Both the position numbers and the translations under genes were made by a program. The notes under the pieces are model-generated. The model did no database searches and was not told the origin of the DNA. It worked only from the letters and a program-made list of their open reading frames with translations. DNA of 64,000 nucleotides, from NCBI RefSeq assembly GCF_030164425.1, contig NZ_JASNJD010000013.1, forward strand, positions 62,001 to 126,000, given 5' to 3'. Origin of the DNA: Pseudodonghicola flavimaris. Lineage in GTDB: Bacteria > Pseudomonadota > Alphaproteobacteria > Rhodobacterales > Rhodobacteraceae. This document shows positions 34,299-43,512 of this stretch, piece by piece. The stretch's first letter is position 1; every line of letters begins with the position of its first letter.

Positions 34299-35288
34299 TC
34301 AGGCGTAGATATCGGTCCAGAGTTCCGAGACATCGGGCTCCGGGCTTTCTTTGGAGAATTCGGCCGCCGCGTTGACGATGTCCTTGATCTCCTTGTCGAT
34401 GGCTTTCAGGTCGTCTTCGCTGGCGTGCTTGCCGGTCAGAAGAAGCTGGCGCACGTGTTCGATGGCGTCGCGTTCCTCGCGCATCTTCTGCACCTCTTCG
34501 CGGGTGCGGTATTTCGCCGGGTCGGACATCGAGTGGCCGCGATAGCGATAGGTCTTCACTTCCAGGATGTAGGGGCCCTTGCCGGCGCGGCAGTGGGCCA
34601 CCGCCTTTTCGCCTGCGGCCTTCACCGCCAGCACATCCATGCCGTCGACCATCTCGCCGGCGATGCCGTAGGCGGCGCCGCGTTCCCAGAAGTCGGGCGA
34701 CTTGGTGGCGCGCTGCACCGAGGTGCCCATGGCGTATTGGTTGTTCTCGATCACGAAGACCACCGGCAGCTCCCAGAGCTGTGCCATGTTATAGGTCTCG
34801 GCGACCTGGCCCTGGTTGGCGGCGCCATCGCCGAAATAGACGAAGGTGACACGGCCGTTGCCCTTGTATTTGTCGGAGAAGGCGAGGCCTGCGCCGATCG
34901 GCACCTGGGCACCGACGATGCCGTGACCGCCGTAGAAATGCTTCTCCTTGCTGAACATATGCATGGAGCCGCCCTTGCCCTTGGAATAGCCGCCCTCGCG
35001 GCCGGTGAGCTCGGCCATCACCCCCTTGGGGTCCATGCCGCAGGCCAGCATATGGCCGTGGTCGCGATAGGAGGTGACCCGTTTGTCACCCTCTTCGGCG
35101 GCGGCCTCCAGACCGACCACGACGGCTTCCTGACCGATGTAGAGGTGGCAGAAACCGCCGATCAGACCCATGCCGTAAAGCTGGCCGGCCTTTTCCTCGA
35201 ATCGCCGGATCAGCAGCATTTCTCGATAATAGGTCAGAAGCTCTTCTGCAGAAACGTTTGGTTTTGCAGCGCTTTTTCGCGTCGCCAT
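34299..35288 (-). CDS. pdhA: Pyruvate dehydrogenase E1 alpha
   Basis: 329 aa. Thiamine diphosphate-dependent decarboxylation of pyruvate. TPP motif GDGAANQGQVAETYNMAQLW, FVIENNQYAMGTS, and the phosphorylation-loop-like region YRYRGHSMSDPAKYR. N-terminal extension with KPNVSAEELLTYYREMLLIR. First gene of the operon; an almost perfect 22-bp palindrome lies 24-46 nt upstream of its start codon. Confidence 0.97.
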   Translation of the reverse strand: MATRKSAAKPNVSAEELLTYYREMLLIRRFEEKAGQLYGMGLIGGFCHLYIGQEAVVVGLEAAAEEGDKRVTSYRDHGHMLACGMDPKGVMAELTGREGGYSKGKGGSMHMFSKEKHFYGGHGIVGAQVPIGAGLAFSDKYKGNGRVTFVYFGDGAANQGQVAETYNMAQLWELPVVFVIENNQYAMGTSVQRATKSPDFWERGAAYGIAGEMVDGMDVLAVKAAGEKAVAHCRAGKGPYILEVKTYRYRGHSMSDPAKYRTREEVQKMREERDAIEHVRQLLLTGKHASEDDLKAIDKEIKDIVNAAAEFSKESPEPDVSELWTDIYA

Positions 35289-35312
35289 GAAGATGGCCCT
35301 CCTCCGGAAAAG

Positions 35313-35334
35313 GATAGTTCAACGTTAAACTATC
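35313..35334. promoter_or_regulatory. 22-bp palindrome upstream of pdhA, candidate operator
   Basis: GATAGTT-C-AACGTT-A-AACTATC: all pairs match except one. It lies in an AT-rich pocket just downstream of a possible -10 (TAATAG on the minus strand), where a bound repressor would block pdhABC transcription. Regulator unknown. Confidence 0.55.
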
Positions 35335-35462
35335 TATTACAGGATTTCCGCCCCGGGGGCGAGGGCTTTCTGACGTGACGGCAGAAACCACCCCTGCGGG
35401 CGGCGGGCCCGGGGGATCGCGTCAGATCGGAGAGGTCGGTTCTTGGTGTCGCGCGGCGGCGC

Positions 35463-35762
35463 TCAGCGGATCACGATCTCATCGGCGCGCAGCAGCCCCA
35501 GAACCGAGCGCGCCTGCTGGTCGAGCAGGTCGAGATCAAGATAATCGTCCGACAGCCGGTGGGTCAGATTCTCCATCCGGGCGATTTCGTCGTTGAGCCG
35601 GTCGAGATCCCCCTGCAGGGCGGTGGCCTCGGCGCTGATCTCCACCCGGCGGAACAGGCCGTAATCGCCCTGGACCGCGGCAAAGGTGAAATAGGCACCG
35701 ACCGCGAAGGCGGTGGCAAAGAAGATCAAAGGGCCGAATCCGGGCCGGCTGGTACGGGTCAC
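35463..35762 (-). CDS. ftsB: FtsB/DivIC-family septum formation protein
   Basis: 99 aa from the GTG at 35762 (start uncertain; a longer frame back to a TTG at 35849 exists). One membrane helix (PLIFFATAFAVGAYFTFAAV), then a periplasmic coiled coil (ALQGDLDRLNDEIARMENLT) and a short conserved end, RSVLGLLRADEIVI. Divisome subunit that links FtsQ, FtsL and FtsB. Located directly upstream of pdhA on the same strand, as in many alphaproteobacteria. Confidence 0.88.
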   Translation of the reverse strand: MTRTSRPGFGPLIFFATAFAVGAYFTFAAVQGDYGLFRRVEISAEATALQGDLDRLNDEIARMENLTHRLSDDYLDLDLLDQQARSVLGLLRADEIVIR

Positions 35763-36104
35763 GATGCTGCTGCTTTCTGCCTTGAATGCGCCCTTGGCGA
35801 GCGTCTGTCTTCGGAGTATGCCACAGGCGATTCGCCGTGTGAATCCCAAATCTTATGCCTTTCTTTCAATGTGATTGGCGAAACATTGCCAGTCGCATTG
35901 CAGCGCTGCGCAATAACCTCCAGATTGGCGGCAACAGACGCAATCGGAAGGCGCGACAGCCGCTGTCGCCGCCCGTGCGGATCCGACCGCACCAGCCCGG
36001 GCAGAAGCCCGCCTTCGTGATCGTCTGCATGGCGCCCGGCGCCACGACAGCCCCGCGGCACAGGCTCCGGGGCGTTCGGATCAATCGGATTGAAGGAGAA
36101 GTCC
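35763..36104. other. Divergent spacer between ftsB and bfr
   Basis: 342 nt with both promoters implied but none clear. I see a 10-bp GCAGCGCTGC palindrome near 35902-35911 and no convincing iron-regulator operator. A small frame at 35855-36130 has no protein features I recognise. Confidence 0.45.
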
Positions 36105-36590
36105 ATGTCGAACACCAGCACCAGTCTTGAGAACCTGCAGACCGCCCTGACGATGGAGCTGTCGGCCGCGACCCAGTATCTGCTGCACGCCCATGTTCTG
36201 GACGACTGGGGCCTGAACAAACTGGCCGACAAGATGCGCGAGGAGATGCAGGAAGAACTGGGCCATGCCGGCCGCTTCATCGATCGCATCCTGTTCCTGG
36301 GCGGCGACCCGGTGCTGACGCCGGAGAAGACCCCGGTGCGGGCAAAATCGCTGAAGGAGATGTTCGAACTCGACAAATCGGACGAACGGGACGCGATCGA
36401 TTTCTACACCAAGGGCGCCCGTGCCGCCTTCGACAGCGACGATATCGGTACCCGGGCGCTGTTCGAGGAAATCGTCCTGGACGAGGAGGGCCACTGGGCC
36501 TGGCTCGACCTGCAGCTTGATCTGCTGCAGCGGATGGGGGAGCCGGCCTTTACCGCCAAATACATGAGCGTCGAAGACGCCGACAGCTGA
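36105..36590 (+). CDS. bfr: Bacterioferritin-like iron-storage protein lacking the haem-ligand Met
   Basis: 161 aa from the ATG at 36105 behind AAGGAG. Ferritin four-helix bundle. Ferroxidase ligands are present: E18, E51, H54, E95, E128 and H131; Y25 is retained. In E. coli Bfr the haem iron is held by Met52 between E51 and H54; here that residue is Leu (EELGHAGRFIDRI). It is therefore predicted to store iron without haem at its dimer interface, or to pair with another subunit. Monocistronic, with a terminator shared with the ABC-F gene. Confidence 0.92.
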   Translation: MSNTSTSLENLQTALTMELSAATQYLLHAHVLDDWGLNKLADKMREEMQEELGHAGRFIDRILFLGGDPVLTPEKTPVRAKSLKEMFELDKSDERDAIDFYTKGARAAFDSDDIGTRALFEEIVLDEEGHWAWLDLQLDLLQRMGEPAFTAKYMSVEDADS

Positions 36591-36602
36591 GTGCCGGCAG
36601 AG

Positions 36603-36629
36603 CGCCCGGGGACAGCTCCCCGGGCGTTT
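36603..36629. terminator. Terminator between bfr and the ABC-F gene
   Basis: Perfect 10-bp stem CGCCCGGGGA / TCCCCGGGCG with loop CAGC, then TTT. It begins 12 nt after the bfr stop; the opposite-strand gene ends at 36642. Confidence 0.8.
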
Positions 36630-36641
36630 CGCGTTTCCGGC

Positions 36642-38498
36642 TCAGCCTTCGGCCGCTTCCAACCGTTCCTGTGCCGTCATCCACAGGGTTTCGGCCTTTT
36701 CGACGGCATCCATCACCTCGGCGTACTTGCGGTTCCAGACCGCCAGGTCGCCGGCGCGCTCGGGTTCATAGAGCGCCCGGTCGGCCAGCTTGGCCGAGAG
36801 CTTTTCCTGCATCTCCGCCAGTTTCTGCACCCGCGCCTCGCATTTGCGCACCTCTGAGCGCAGCGCCAGCAGGGTTTCGCGCGATGCCCGTTTGGGTTTG
36901 GCCTCCACCGCGGCCGCCTTGGCGGGTTTGGACGGGGTGTCGCGGGTCAGCAGCTGGGCGCGATAGGCTTCCAGATCGCCCTCATAGGGGGCGACGCGGC
37001 CATCCTTGACCAGCCACAGCCGGTCGGCCACCAGGCTCAGTAGATGCATGTCGTGGCTGACTAGGATCACCGCGCCGGAATAGGCGGTCAGCGCCTCGAT
37101 CAGCGCCTCGCGGCTCTCGATGTCGAGGTGGTTGGTCGGCTCATCGAGGATCAGCAGATGCGGCGCGTCGAGCGTCGCCAGCAGCAGCGACAGCCGTGCC
37201 TTCTGCCCGCCCGAGAGCTGCCCGACCACGGTTTCCGCCTGATCGGCGCCGAGGCCGAAGCCCGCCAGCCGTGCCCTGAGCTTGGACTGATGCTCGCCGG
37301 GGCGGGCGCGCTGCAGGTGCTGCAGCGGGGTCTCGTCGACGTAGAGCTCATCGACCTGGTGCTGGGCGAAGAATCCGATGCGCAGCTTGCTCGACCGGGT
37401 CATCTTGCCGTCGATCAGCGGCAGTCGGTCCGAAAGCATCTTCGACAGGGTCGACTTACCCTCGCCGTTGCGCCCCAGCAGGGCGATCCTGTCGTCCTGG
37501 TCGATCCGGAGCGTCATGCCGCGCAGGATCACCGTGTCGCCATAGCCGGTCGAGGCGCCCTCGAGCGAGATGATCGGCGGCGACAGCTCTTCGGGTTCGG
37601 GGAAGGAGAAGACTGTGCGCGCCTCGTCCTCGGGCGCGGTGATCTTCTCCATCTTCTCCAGCATCTTGACCCGGGACTGCGCCTGTTTCGCCTTGCTGGC
37701 CTTGGCCTTGAACCGGTCGACGAAGCTTTGCAGATGCGCCCGGCGGGCGTCCTGTTTCTTGGCCGCCGCCGCCAGCAGGGCACGCTGTTCGGCGCGCTGG
37801 CGGGCGAATTGGTCATAGGGCCCGCTGTAGAGCGTCAGCTTCTTGCCCTCCAGGTGCAGGATGGCACCCACCGCCCGGTTCAGCAGGCCGCGGTCGTGGC
37901 TGATCACGATCACCGTGTGGGGATATTTGCTGAGGTAATTCTCCAGCCAGAGCGCGCCTTCGAGGTCGAGATAGTTGGTCGGTTCGTCCAGCAGCAGAAG
38001 ATCGGGCTGGGCGAAGAGCACGCCGGCCAGCGCCACCCGCATCCGCCAGCCGCCGGAGTAATCCGAACACAGGCGCTTCTGATCCTCGTCGTCGAAGCCG
38101 AGCCCCTTCAGGATGGCGGAGGCGCGGCCCTCGGCCGACCAGGCATCGATATCGGCCAGCCGGGTCTGGATATCGGCGATCCGCGCCGGGTCGGTCGCGG
38201 TCTCCGCCTCGGCCATCAGGGCGGCGCGTTCGGTATCGGCCGCCAGCACCGTGTCGATCAGCGAGGTCGAGGAGGAAGGCACCTCCTGTGCGACACCGCC
38301 GATGCGGGCCCGTGCGGGCAGGCTGATCGATCCCGATTCCAGCGCCAGCTCCCCCCGGAGCAGGCGAAACAGCGTCGTCTTGCCGGCGCCGTTGCGGCCG
38401 ACAAGCCCCACCTTGTGGCCATCGGGAATCACGGCAGAGGCGCCCTCGAACAGGGGGCGGCCGGCGACAGCGTAGGTAATGTCTTCAATCCTGAGCAT
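36642..38498 (-). CDS. ABC-F family ATPase (ribosome-associated)
   Basis: 618 aa; two ABC domains in one chain and no membrane segments. Walker [18 protein letters not shown] and [17 protein letters not shown]; signature motifs [13 protein letters not shown] and [13 protein letters not shown]; Walker [12 protein letters not shown] and [12 protein letters not shown] linker (about 240-310) is Lys/Ala-rich, and a C-terminal coiled coil (about 545-615) is present, as in YheS/Uup-type proteins. These act on stalled or initiating ribosomes; the exact subtype is not certain. Confidence 0.93.
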   Translation of the reverse strand: MLRIEDITYAVAGRPLFEGASAVIPDGHKVGLVGRNGAGKTTLFRLLRGELALESGSISLPARARIGGVAQEVPSSSTSLIDTVLAADTERAALMAEAETATDPARIADIQTRLADIDAWSAEGRASAILKGLGFDDEDQKRLCSDYSGGWRMRVALAGVLFAQPDLLLLDEPTNYLDLEGALWLENYLSKYPHTVIVISHDRGLLNRAVGAILHLEGKKLTLYSGPYDQFARQRAEQRALLAAAAKKQDARRAHLQSFVDRFKAKASKAKQAQSRVKMLEKMEKITAPEDEARTVFSFPEPEELSPPIISLEGASTGYGDTVILRGMTLRIDQDDRIALLGRNGEGKSTLSKMLSDRLPLIDGKMTRSSKLRIGFFAQHQVDELYVDETPLQHLQRARPGEHQSKLRARLAGFGLGADQAETVVGQLSGGQKARLSLLLATLDAPHLLILDEPTNHLDIESREALIEALTAYSGAVILVSHDMHLLSLVADRLWLVKDGRVAPYEGDLEAYRAQLLTRDTPSKPAKAAAVEAKPKRASRETLLALRSEVRKCEARVQKLAEMQEKLSAKLADRALYEPERAGDLAVWNRKYAEVMDAVEKAETLWMTAQERLEAAEG

Positions 38499-38616
38499 AT
38501 CCGGCTCTTAACAGAGCTGATCGGGGCTCACCAGCGCTGTCAGGATGGTCATCCCCGAGACCCTGTGCTAGCCGCGACCGGGTGTCCCACTTCTCCCCTG
38601 GACTGGAAGAACCCCC

Positions 38617-39822
38617 ATGGCTCCTGCCAAGACTCCGCCGCGCCTGCTGACCCTGATCCTGGCCACGGCGCTCTCCGTGCTGTCGCTGAACATGTTCCTG
38701 CCGTCGCTGGCGCGGATCGCCGAGACGCTGCAGGCCGATTACGCCCTGGCCAACCTGTCGATCGCCGGCTATCTGGCGATTTCGGCGGCGTTGCAGCTGG
38801 TGATCGGGCCCCTGTCCGACCGCTATGGCCGGCGCCCGGTGATGCTGGTCTCTACCGCCATCTTCGCCGCCGCTTCGGTCGGCTGCGCGCTGGCGCAGGA
38901 TATCTGGGTGTTCCTGGGCTTTCGCATGCTGCAGACCGGGGTGATCGGCGGGCAGGTGCTGTCGCGGGCGGTGATCCGCGATCTGCACCAGCCCCGCGAT
39001 GCGGCGCGGATGCTGGGCCATGTCGCCACCGCCATGGCGTTGGCGCCGATGCTGGGGCCGACGCTGGGCGGCGCGCTCGACATGGCGTTCGGCTGGCGGT
39101 CTTCCTTCGTGCTCTATGCGGTGCTGGGCTGGATGATGCTGGCGCTGCTCTGGGTCGATCTGGGCGAGACCAACGCCGCCGCCGCCACTGCGAGCTTCGG
39201 GCGGCAGTTGCGCGATTACCCGGAGCTGTTCCGCTCGCGCCGCTTCTGGGGCTACAGCCTCTGCGGCGCCTTCGCGGTGGCGGGGTTCTTCGCCTTCATC
39301 ACCGGGGCGCCGCTGGTCGCCGCCGCCTGGTTCGACCTGAGCCCGGCGGCACTGGGGCTGGGCATCGGCATCATCACCGTGGGGTTCATGCTGGGCAATT
39401 TCGTCTCTGGCCTGGTGCGGTCGCGCACGCCCCTGATCACCATGGTGCTGATCGGGCGGGTCTTCGCTACCGTCGGGCCGGTGGGCGGGCTGCTGCTGTT
39501 CTACCTCGGGCAGGGCAACATGTGGGTGTTCTTCGGATCGGCCATCGTGGTGGGGGTGGGCAACGGCTTTACCAACGCCAATGCCAATGCCGGGGCTATG
39601 ATGGTGCGGCCGCAGCTGGCCGGCTCCGCCTCCGGGCTGATGGGGTCGATGACGGTGGCGCTGGGGGCGGTGATGACCAGCCTGACCGGCGCGCTGGTGG
39701 CGCCCGAGACCGCGCCGTTCACCGTGCTCTGGATCATGCTGGTGACCGGCGTTCTGGGGCTGGTGGCGGCGCTTTATGTGCGCTGGGTGGACGCGCGCGA
39801 CCCTTTGCCCGATCTGGGCTGA
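38617..39822 (+). CDS. MFS multidrug exporter, Bcr/CflA type
   Basis: 401 aa, twelve helices. [20 protein letters not shown] at the start, loop motif [15 protein letters not shown] and [20 protein letters not shown] are typical of the Bcr/CflA drug-resistance subfamily. Substrate unknown. Divergent from the ABC-F gene; ndk follows 107 nt later but probably has its own promoter. Confidence 0.92.
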   Translation: MAPAKTPPRLLTLILATALSVLSLNMFLPSLARIAETLQADYALANLSIAGYLAISAALQLVIGPLSDRYGRRPVMLVSTAIFAAASVGCALAQDIWVFLGFRMLQTGVIGGQVLSRAVIRDLHQPRDAARMLGHVATAMALAPMLGPTLGGALDMAFGWRSSFVLYAVLGWMMLALLWVDLGETNAAAATASFGRQLRDYPELFRSRRFWGYSLCGAFAVAGFFAFITGAPLVAAAWFDLSPAALGLGIGIITVGFMLGNFVSGLVRSRTPLITMVLIGRVFATVGPVGGLLLFYLGQGNMWVFFGSAIVVGVGNGFTNANANAGAMMVRPQLAGSASGLMGSMTVALGAVMTSLTGALVAPETAPFTVLWIMLVTGVLGLVAALYVRWVDARDPLPDLG

Positions 39823-39929
39823 TCCGGCGCGGCTCAAGGCTTTTCAAACCCGCCCGCCCGTGTTACGCGGCGCGCAATGTCAGCCCCGCCCGCATCCCCC
39901 GATGGGCGGCCAGTTTAGGAGCTATCGCC

Positions 39930-40352
39930 ATGGCACTGGAACGCACGTTCTCGATCATCAAACCCGATGCAACCCGCCGCAACCTGACCGGCAAGATCAA
40001 CGCCAAATTCGAGGAAGCAGGTCTGCGCATCGTCGCCCAGAAACGCATCCTGATGACCAAGGCGCAGGCCGGTGAGTTCTATGGCGTGCACAAAGAACGC
40101 CCCTTCTACGACGAGCTGTGCGAATTCATGTCGTCCGGCCCGGTCGTGGTGCAGGTTCTGGAAGGCGAGAACGCCATCGCCAAGAACCGTGAAGTGATGG
40201 GCGCCACCAACCCCGCAGATGCGGCTGCCGGCACCATCCGCGCCGAATTCGCCGAATCCGTCGGTGAAAACTCAGTCCACGGTTCCGACGCTCCGGAAAC
40301 CGCGGCTGTGGAAATCGCCTATTTCTTCGCCGGCACCGAGATCGTCGGCTGA
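39930..40352 (+). CDS. ndk: Nucleoside diphosphate kinase
   Basis: 140 aa from the ATG at 39930. [20 protein letters not shown] is the family start, [16 protein letters not shown] the nucleotide loop, and H117 in [13 protein letters not shown] the phosphorylated histidine. Exchanges gamma-phosphates between NTPs and NDPs. Normal length; terminator follows. Confidence 0.98.
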   Translation: MALERTFSIIKPDATRRNLTGKINAKFEEAGLRIVAQKRILMTKAQAGEFYGVHKERPFYDELCEFMSSGPVVVQVLEGENAIAKNREVMGATNPADAAAGTIRAEFAESVGENSVHGSDAPETAAVEIAYFFAGTEIVG

Positions 40353-40374
40353 GACGGGATCATATCCGTTGCGA

Positions 40375-40400
40375 AAGGGGGTCTTCGGGCCCCCTTTTGT
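40375..40400 (+). terminator. Terminator after ndk
   Basis: AAAGGGG / CCCCTTT arms around a TTCG-containing loop, then TTTTG; it begins 22 nt after the ndk stop. Confidence 0.8.
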
Positions 40401-40442
40401 TTTGGCCGAAGAGGGCCGCGTCCGATCCGGGGTGGCAGGACC

Positions 40443-40784
40443 TTATCGCCGCCGCTCGATCACCCCGATCTCGTTCAGCACCGCCTCCAGCGCGCCCAGT
40501 GCCGGATCGGTGCTGCCGCGGGTCTCGGCGCAGATCGCGTCGAACCGGGCCCTGAGCGCGGCCTTCTCCTCGCCCCGGCAATCGTTCCAGGGCCGTCCCT
40601 GCAACCCCATCACCATGGCGTAATAGCCGATGAAATGCGGCCGCCGGCCTGAGGCCCGCAACCGCCGGTAAGCCTCGTCAGGGCCCAGCGCGCGCAGTTC
40701 CTCGGCCGAATGGATTCCCGCCCGGGCATAGAGCGCGACAGAGGCCGGGCCGAGATTGCGGATGGTTGAGACGGGATCGGACAT
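40443..40784 (-). CDS. TfoX C-terminal domain protein
   Basis: 113 aa. Begins SDPVSTIRNLGPASVALYAR with AGIHSAEELRALG, the TfoX C-terminal helix-hairpin-helix-like domain without the N-terminal competence-activator part. Small stand-alone versions are common in alphaproteobacteria; function unknown. 47 nt downstream of the GntR regulator on the same strand. Confidence 0.85.
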   Translation of the reverse strand: MSDPVSTIRNLGPASVALYARAGIHSAEELRALGPDEAYRRLRASGRRPHFIGYYAMVMGLQGRPWNDCRGEEKAALRARFDAICAETRGSTDPALGALEAVLNEIGVIERRR

Positions 40785-40831
40785 GCGGCGATCCTAGCGT
40801 GGCCGGCGGCCGGGGCCAATCGCGGTCTGCC

Positions 40832-41644
40832 TCATTCCCCGCCGGAAGGCCCCGAACCCGCGTCGGACGGTCGGTTGTGCAGCAACCGGCGCGAGTCGGC
40901 GGCGCCATCCCGCTCGGTCAGGGCCATGACCTTCAGCGCCTCGTCGCGGCACTGAAAGATCAGCTCCTGCATGCAGCGCTCGGCGGCATCGGCATCGCGG
41001 GTCTCGACGCAGGTCAGCACCTCGCGCCAGATCTCGGCGTTCTCCCGGCGCCGCTCCGGGGTACGGAAATCGACGTGGAACTCGCGCCAGAGCAGCGACC
41101 AGACGATATCGTTGGCGCTGCTGTGCATGGTCCGCTGCAGCAGCTTACTGTCGGAACAACGGGTCAGCGCGGTGCCGATCCGGCCGGAGGCGAGGGCGAA
41201 GCGCAGCGGCTTGCAGTTGTCGTCGCGGGCCAGCACCTCCAGCGCCTCGACCCGCCGGCGCAATTCGGCCAGCGTGTCGGGGCGCCACATCAATGCGGCG
41301 TAGCGTGCGTTCAGCCCCGACAGAGAGGCGTGGACATTCAGCGCGTCGGCGAGGGTGTCGTGATCGAAGTTTCCGACCACTGCGCCGCGACGGGGGAACA
41401 GATCGGCCAGGCCGCGGTTGGTCAGGATGCGCAGCGCATCGCGGATCGGGCCACGACTGACCTCGTAATAGGCGGCCAGCTCGGCCTCGACCAGGCGCTC
41501 GCCGCTCTGAAACTCCCCGGCCATGATCCGCCGCGTCAGGTCGTCCGAGATCCGCTCAGGCAGATCGCGGTGGCCCCGCCAAGTCAGCGGATCGCCGGTC
41601 GAATCGTCCATGGCAGAGCGTTGGAAGGGCGCGGCGCGACGCAT
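40832..41644 (-). CDS. GntR-family (FCD) transcriptional regulator
   Basis: 270 aa from the ATG at 41644, with GAGG five bases upstream; ATGs at 41659 and 41611 are alternatives. Winged helix-turn-helix (ISDDLTRRIMAGEFQSGERL, then YYEVSRGPIRDALRILTNRG) followed by an all-helical FCD effector domain. Divergent from the transporter operon at 41817, which it very likely controls. A 14-bp dyad at 41709-41722 lies between them. Confidence 0.9.
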   Translation of the reverse strand: MRRAAPFQRSAMDDSTGDPLTWRGHRDLPERISDDLTRRIMAGEFQSGERLVEAELAAYYEVSRGPIRDALRILTNRGLADLFPRRGAVVGNFDHDTLADALNVHASLSGLNARYAALMWRPDTLAELRRRVEALEVLARDDNCKPLRFALASGRIGTALTRCSDSKLLQRTMHSSANDIVWSLLWREFHVDFRTPERRRENAEIWREVLTCVETRDADAAERCMQELIFQCRDEALKVMALTERDGAADSRRLLHNRPSDAGSGPSGGE

Positions 41645-41708
41645 CTGAACCTCATTCATCCCAAGTTTTGAAAAGTCTAACATACTGAAAGTAAAAATAA
41701 AAGAACTA

Positions 41709-41722
41709 AATTGAAGACAATT
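41709..41722. promoter_or_regulatory. Candidate GntR operator in the divergent promoter region
   Basis: Perfect inverted repeat AATTG-AAGA-CAATT in an AT-rich pocket. It overlaps the start of a TTGACG -35 box for the rightward operon (TTGACG 41721-41726, 18-nt spacer, TACTCT 41745-41750) and a TTGTCT box on the other strand. FCD-type GntR sites often have this short-dyad form. Confidence 0.5.
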
Positions 41723-41816
41723 GACGAAAGCGGCGACTTCGCCGTACTCTGAGCCCGCGGCCGGCCCGATGTCGAGGAGGGCGAGGGCCATCGCCGCGAA
41801 ATGGGAGGAGAAAATC

Positions 41817-43403
41817 ATGACACGTATCCGCAAGGGCGTGAGCGCAATCGCTTTGTCTTGCGTCCTGGCCGGAGGGCTGGCGGCGCCGCTCTTCGCCGAG
41901 ACCTCGGGCGCGCTCACCGTCGCTCTGGCCGCTGAATCCACGACAATGGATCCGGCGAAATATTCCGCCGGCGTCGATCAGTATTTCATCGGCACCATGT
42001 TCGAGACGCTGGTCAAGCCGATGCCGGACGGCACCATCGCCAACTGGCTGGCCGAAAGCTGGTCGATCGACGACAGCAATCCCGAGAAACCGGTTCTGGA
42101 CGTCCATATCCGCCCCGGGGTGACCTTTCACAACGGTGACCCGCTGACGGCGGCGGATTACGAATTCGCCTATCAGCGCCAGTCCGATCCGTCGGTGTCG
42201 CGCTGGTCGCATTTCCAGGCCAATGTGGAGCGGTTCGAGATCGTCGACGATCTGCACTTCCGGCTGCATTTCAAGAAACCCGACTCCAGCTATGTCGCCA
42301 ACTACCTGCAGCTCTGGGCGCTGCCGAAGGCCTACTTCGAAGAGGTGGGCGACGAAGGGTTCGGCAAGCATCCTGTCGGCACCGGGCCGTGGAAGTTCGT
42401 GTCGCGCAAGGTCAAGGAAGAGCTCAAGCTGCAGGCCTACGACGGCTACTGGAACAAGGACCACCGCCCCGGGGTCAAGGACCTGACCGTCAAGATCATC
42501 CCCGAGGATCTGACCCGCGTCGCGGCGCTGCAGACCGGAGAGGTCGACTGGATCGACAATGTGCCGCCGGCGATGCTGGCGGATGTGAAGGGGCTGGACG
42601 GGGTGGCCACCGCCACCATGCCGGCGGGCAACCACCTGTTTCTGGATATGGACACCATCCCCGAGGGCCCCTTGCAGAAGGTGAAGGTGCGCCAGGCGAT
42701 CGCCCATGGCATCGACATGGATGCGATCATCGACTCGGTACTGTTCGGCCAGGGTGAACGCTATGCCGAGGTGCCCGAAGGCGGCACTGGCTATGCGCCC
42801 GATCTGAAACCCTTCGACTATGATCCGGCGCTGGCGATGAAACTGCTGGCGGAGGCGGGCTATCCCAAGGGCTTCGAAGTCAACTGTTACAACCTCATCA
42901 CCCCGCGCGAGCCCAACATGAAGGAGATGGGCGAGGCGATGTTCGCCTATCTCGGCACCATCGGGGTGCGCTGCAAGGTGGTGAACCTGGAATATGGCGC
43001 CTGGATCAACCTCGGCCGCAGGGACGAGAAGACCGACCAGCTGGAGGGCGGGCTGATTTCCTGGATGTGGGGGCAGGGTGTGCCCTCAGACCCGGCCATC
43101 GCCTGGGGCGGGCATCTGCACAGCTACCAGCCGGGCCATGGCTGGGGCAGCTATTCCCACGTCGACGATCCTGAGTTCGACCGGATGATCGAGGATGTGA
43201 ATGCCACCATGGACCCCGATGCGCGGGCCGAGAAGCTGCGCGCCATCGCCAAGCGCAAGCATGAGCTGGTTCTGGGCGGACTGACCACCTATCAGCCGCT
43301 GGTCACCATGGCCTGGCGCGACGACAAGGTCAGCTACACCCCCTGGCCCTATCCCGGGTTCTGGCGGAATTTCCAGGAAATCGGCCTGAAGGTCTCCGAC
43401 TGA
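41817..43403 (+). CDS. ABC transporter substrate-binding protein (peptide/nickel/opine type)
   Basis: 528 aa from the ATG at 41817 (GGGAGGAG upstream). Signal peptide at 1-29 (MTRIRKGVSAIALSCVLAGG). SBP_bac_5 family features: AESTTMDPAKYSAGVDQY, ETLVKPMPDGTIANWLAESW, VTFHNGDPLTAADYEFAYQR, GTGPWKFVS. Periplasmic receptor for the transporter encoded by the next four genes. Ligand not predictable; context points to an organic acid. Followed by two hairpins that may stabilise its mRNA. Confidence 0.93.
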   Translation: MTRIRKGVSAIALSCVLAGGLAAPLFAETSGALTVALAAESTTMDPAKYSAGVDQYFIGTMFETLVKPMPDGTIANWLAESWSIDDSNPEKPVLDVHIRPGVTFHNGDPLTAADYEFAYQRQSDPSVSRWSHFQANVERFEIVDDLHFRLHFKKPDSSYVANYLQLWALPKAYFEEVGDEGFGKHPVGTGPWKFVSRKVKEELKLQAYDGYWNKDHRPGVKDLTVKIIPEDLTRVAALQTGEVDWIDNVPPAMLADVKGLDGVATATMPAGNHLFLDMDTIPEGPLQKVKVRQAIAHGIDMDAIIDSVLFGQGERYAEVPEGGTGYAPDLKPFDYDPALAMKLLAEAGYPKGFEVNCYNLITPREPNMKEMGEAMFAYLGTIGVRCKVVNLEYGAWINLGRRDEKTDQLEGGLISWMWGQGVPSDPAIAWGGHLHSYQPGHGWGSYSHVDDPEFDRMIEDVNATMDPDARAEKLRAIAKRKHELVLGGLTTYQPLVTMAWRDDKVSYTPWPYPGFWRNFQEIGLKVSD

Positions 43404-43480
43404 TCGGGTGCCCCGATCCGGTGTCGCTCCGGCACCGCGCTTGTCCTGCCGCCCGCTGGTCCGTGACCGTCGCGGGCGGC
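43402..43480 (+). promoter_or_regulatory. Two hairpins between the binding protein and permease genes
   Basis: Hairpin 1: GATCGGG/CCCGATC (43402-43418, overlapping the stop region) with a three-base loop. Hairpin 2: GCCGCCCGC/GCGGGCGGC (43448-43456, 43472-43480). No U-run, so more likely RNA-stabilising or partial-termination structures that favour the binding protein. Confidence 0.55.
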
Positions 43481-43512
43481 CCCTATCTCTCCGACGACGA
43501 GGACCGTTTCCG

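Noticed and set aside
37128-39800. Long plus-strand frame antisense to the ABC-F ATPase that runs into ndk
   Set aside because: Only its last 423 nt (ndk) show protein motifs. The earlier part mirrors the ABC-F gene and overlaps the MFS gene out of frame.
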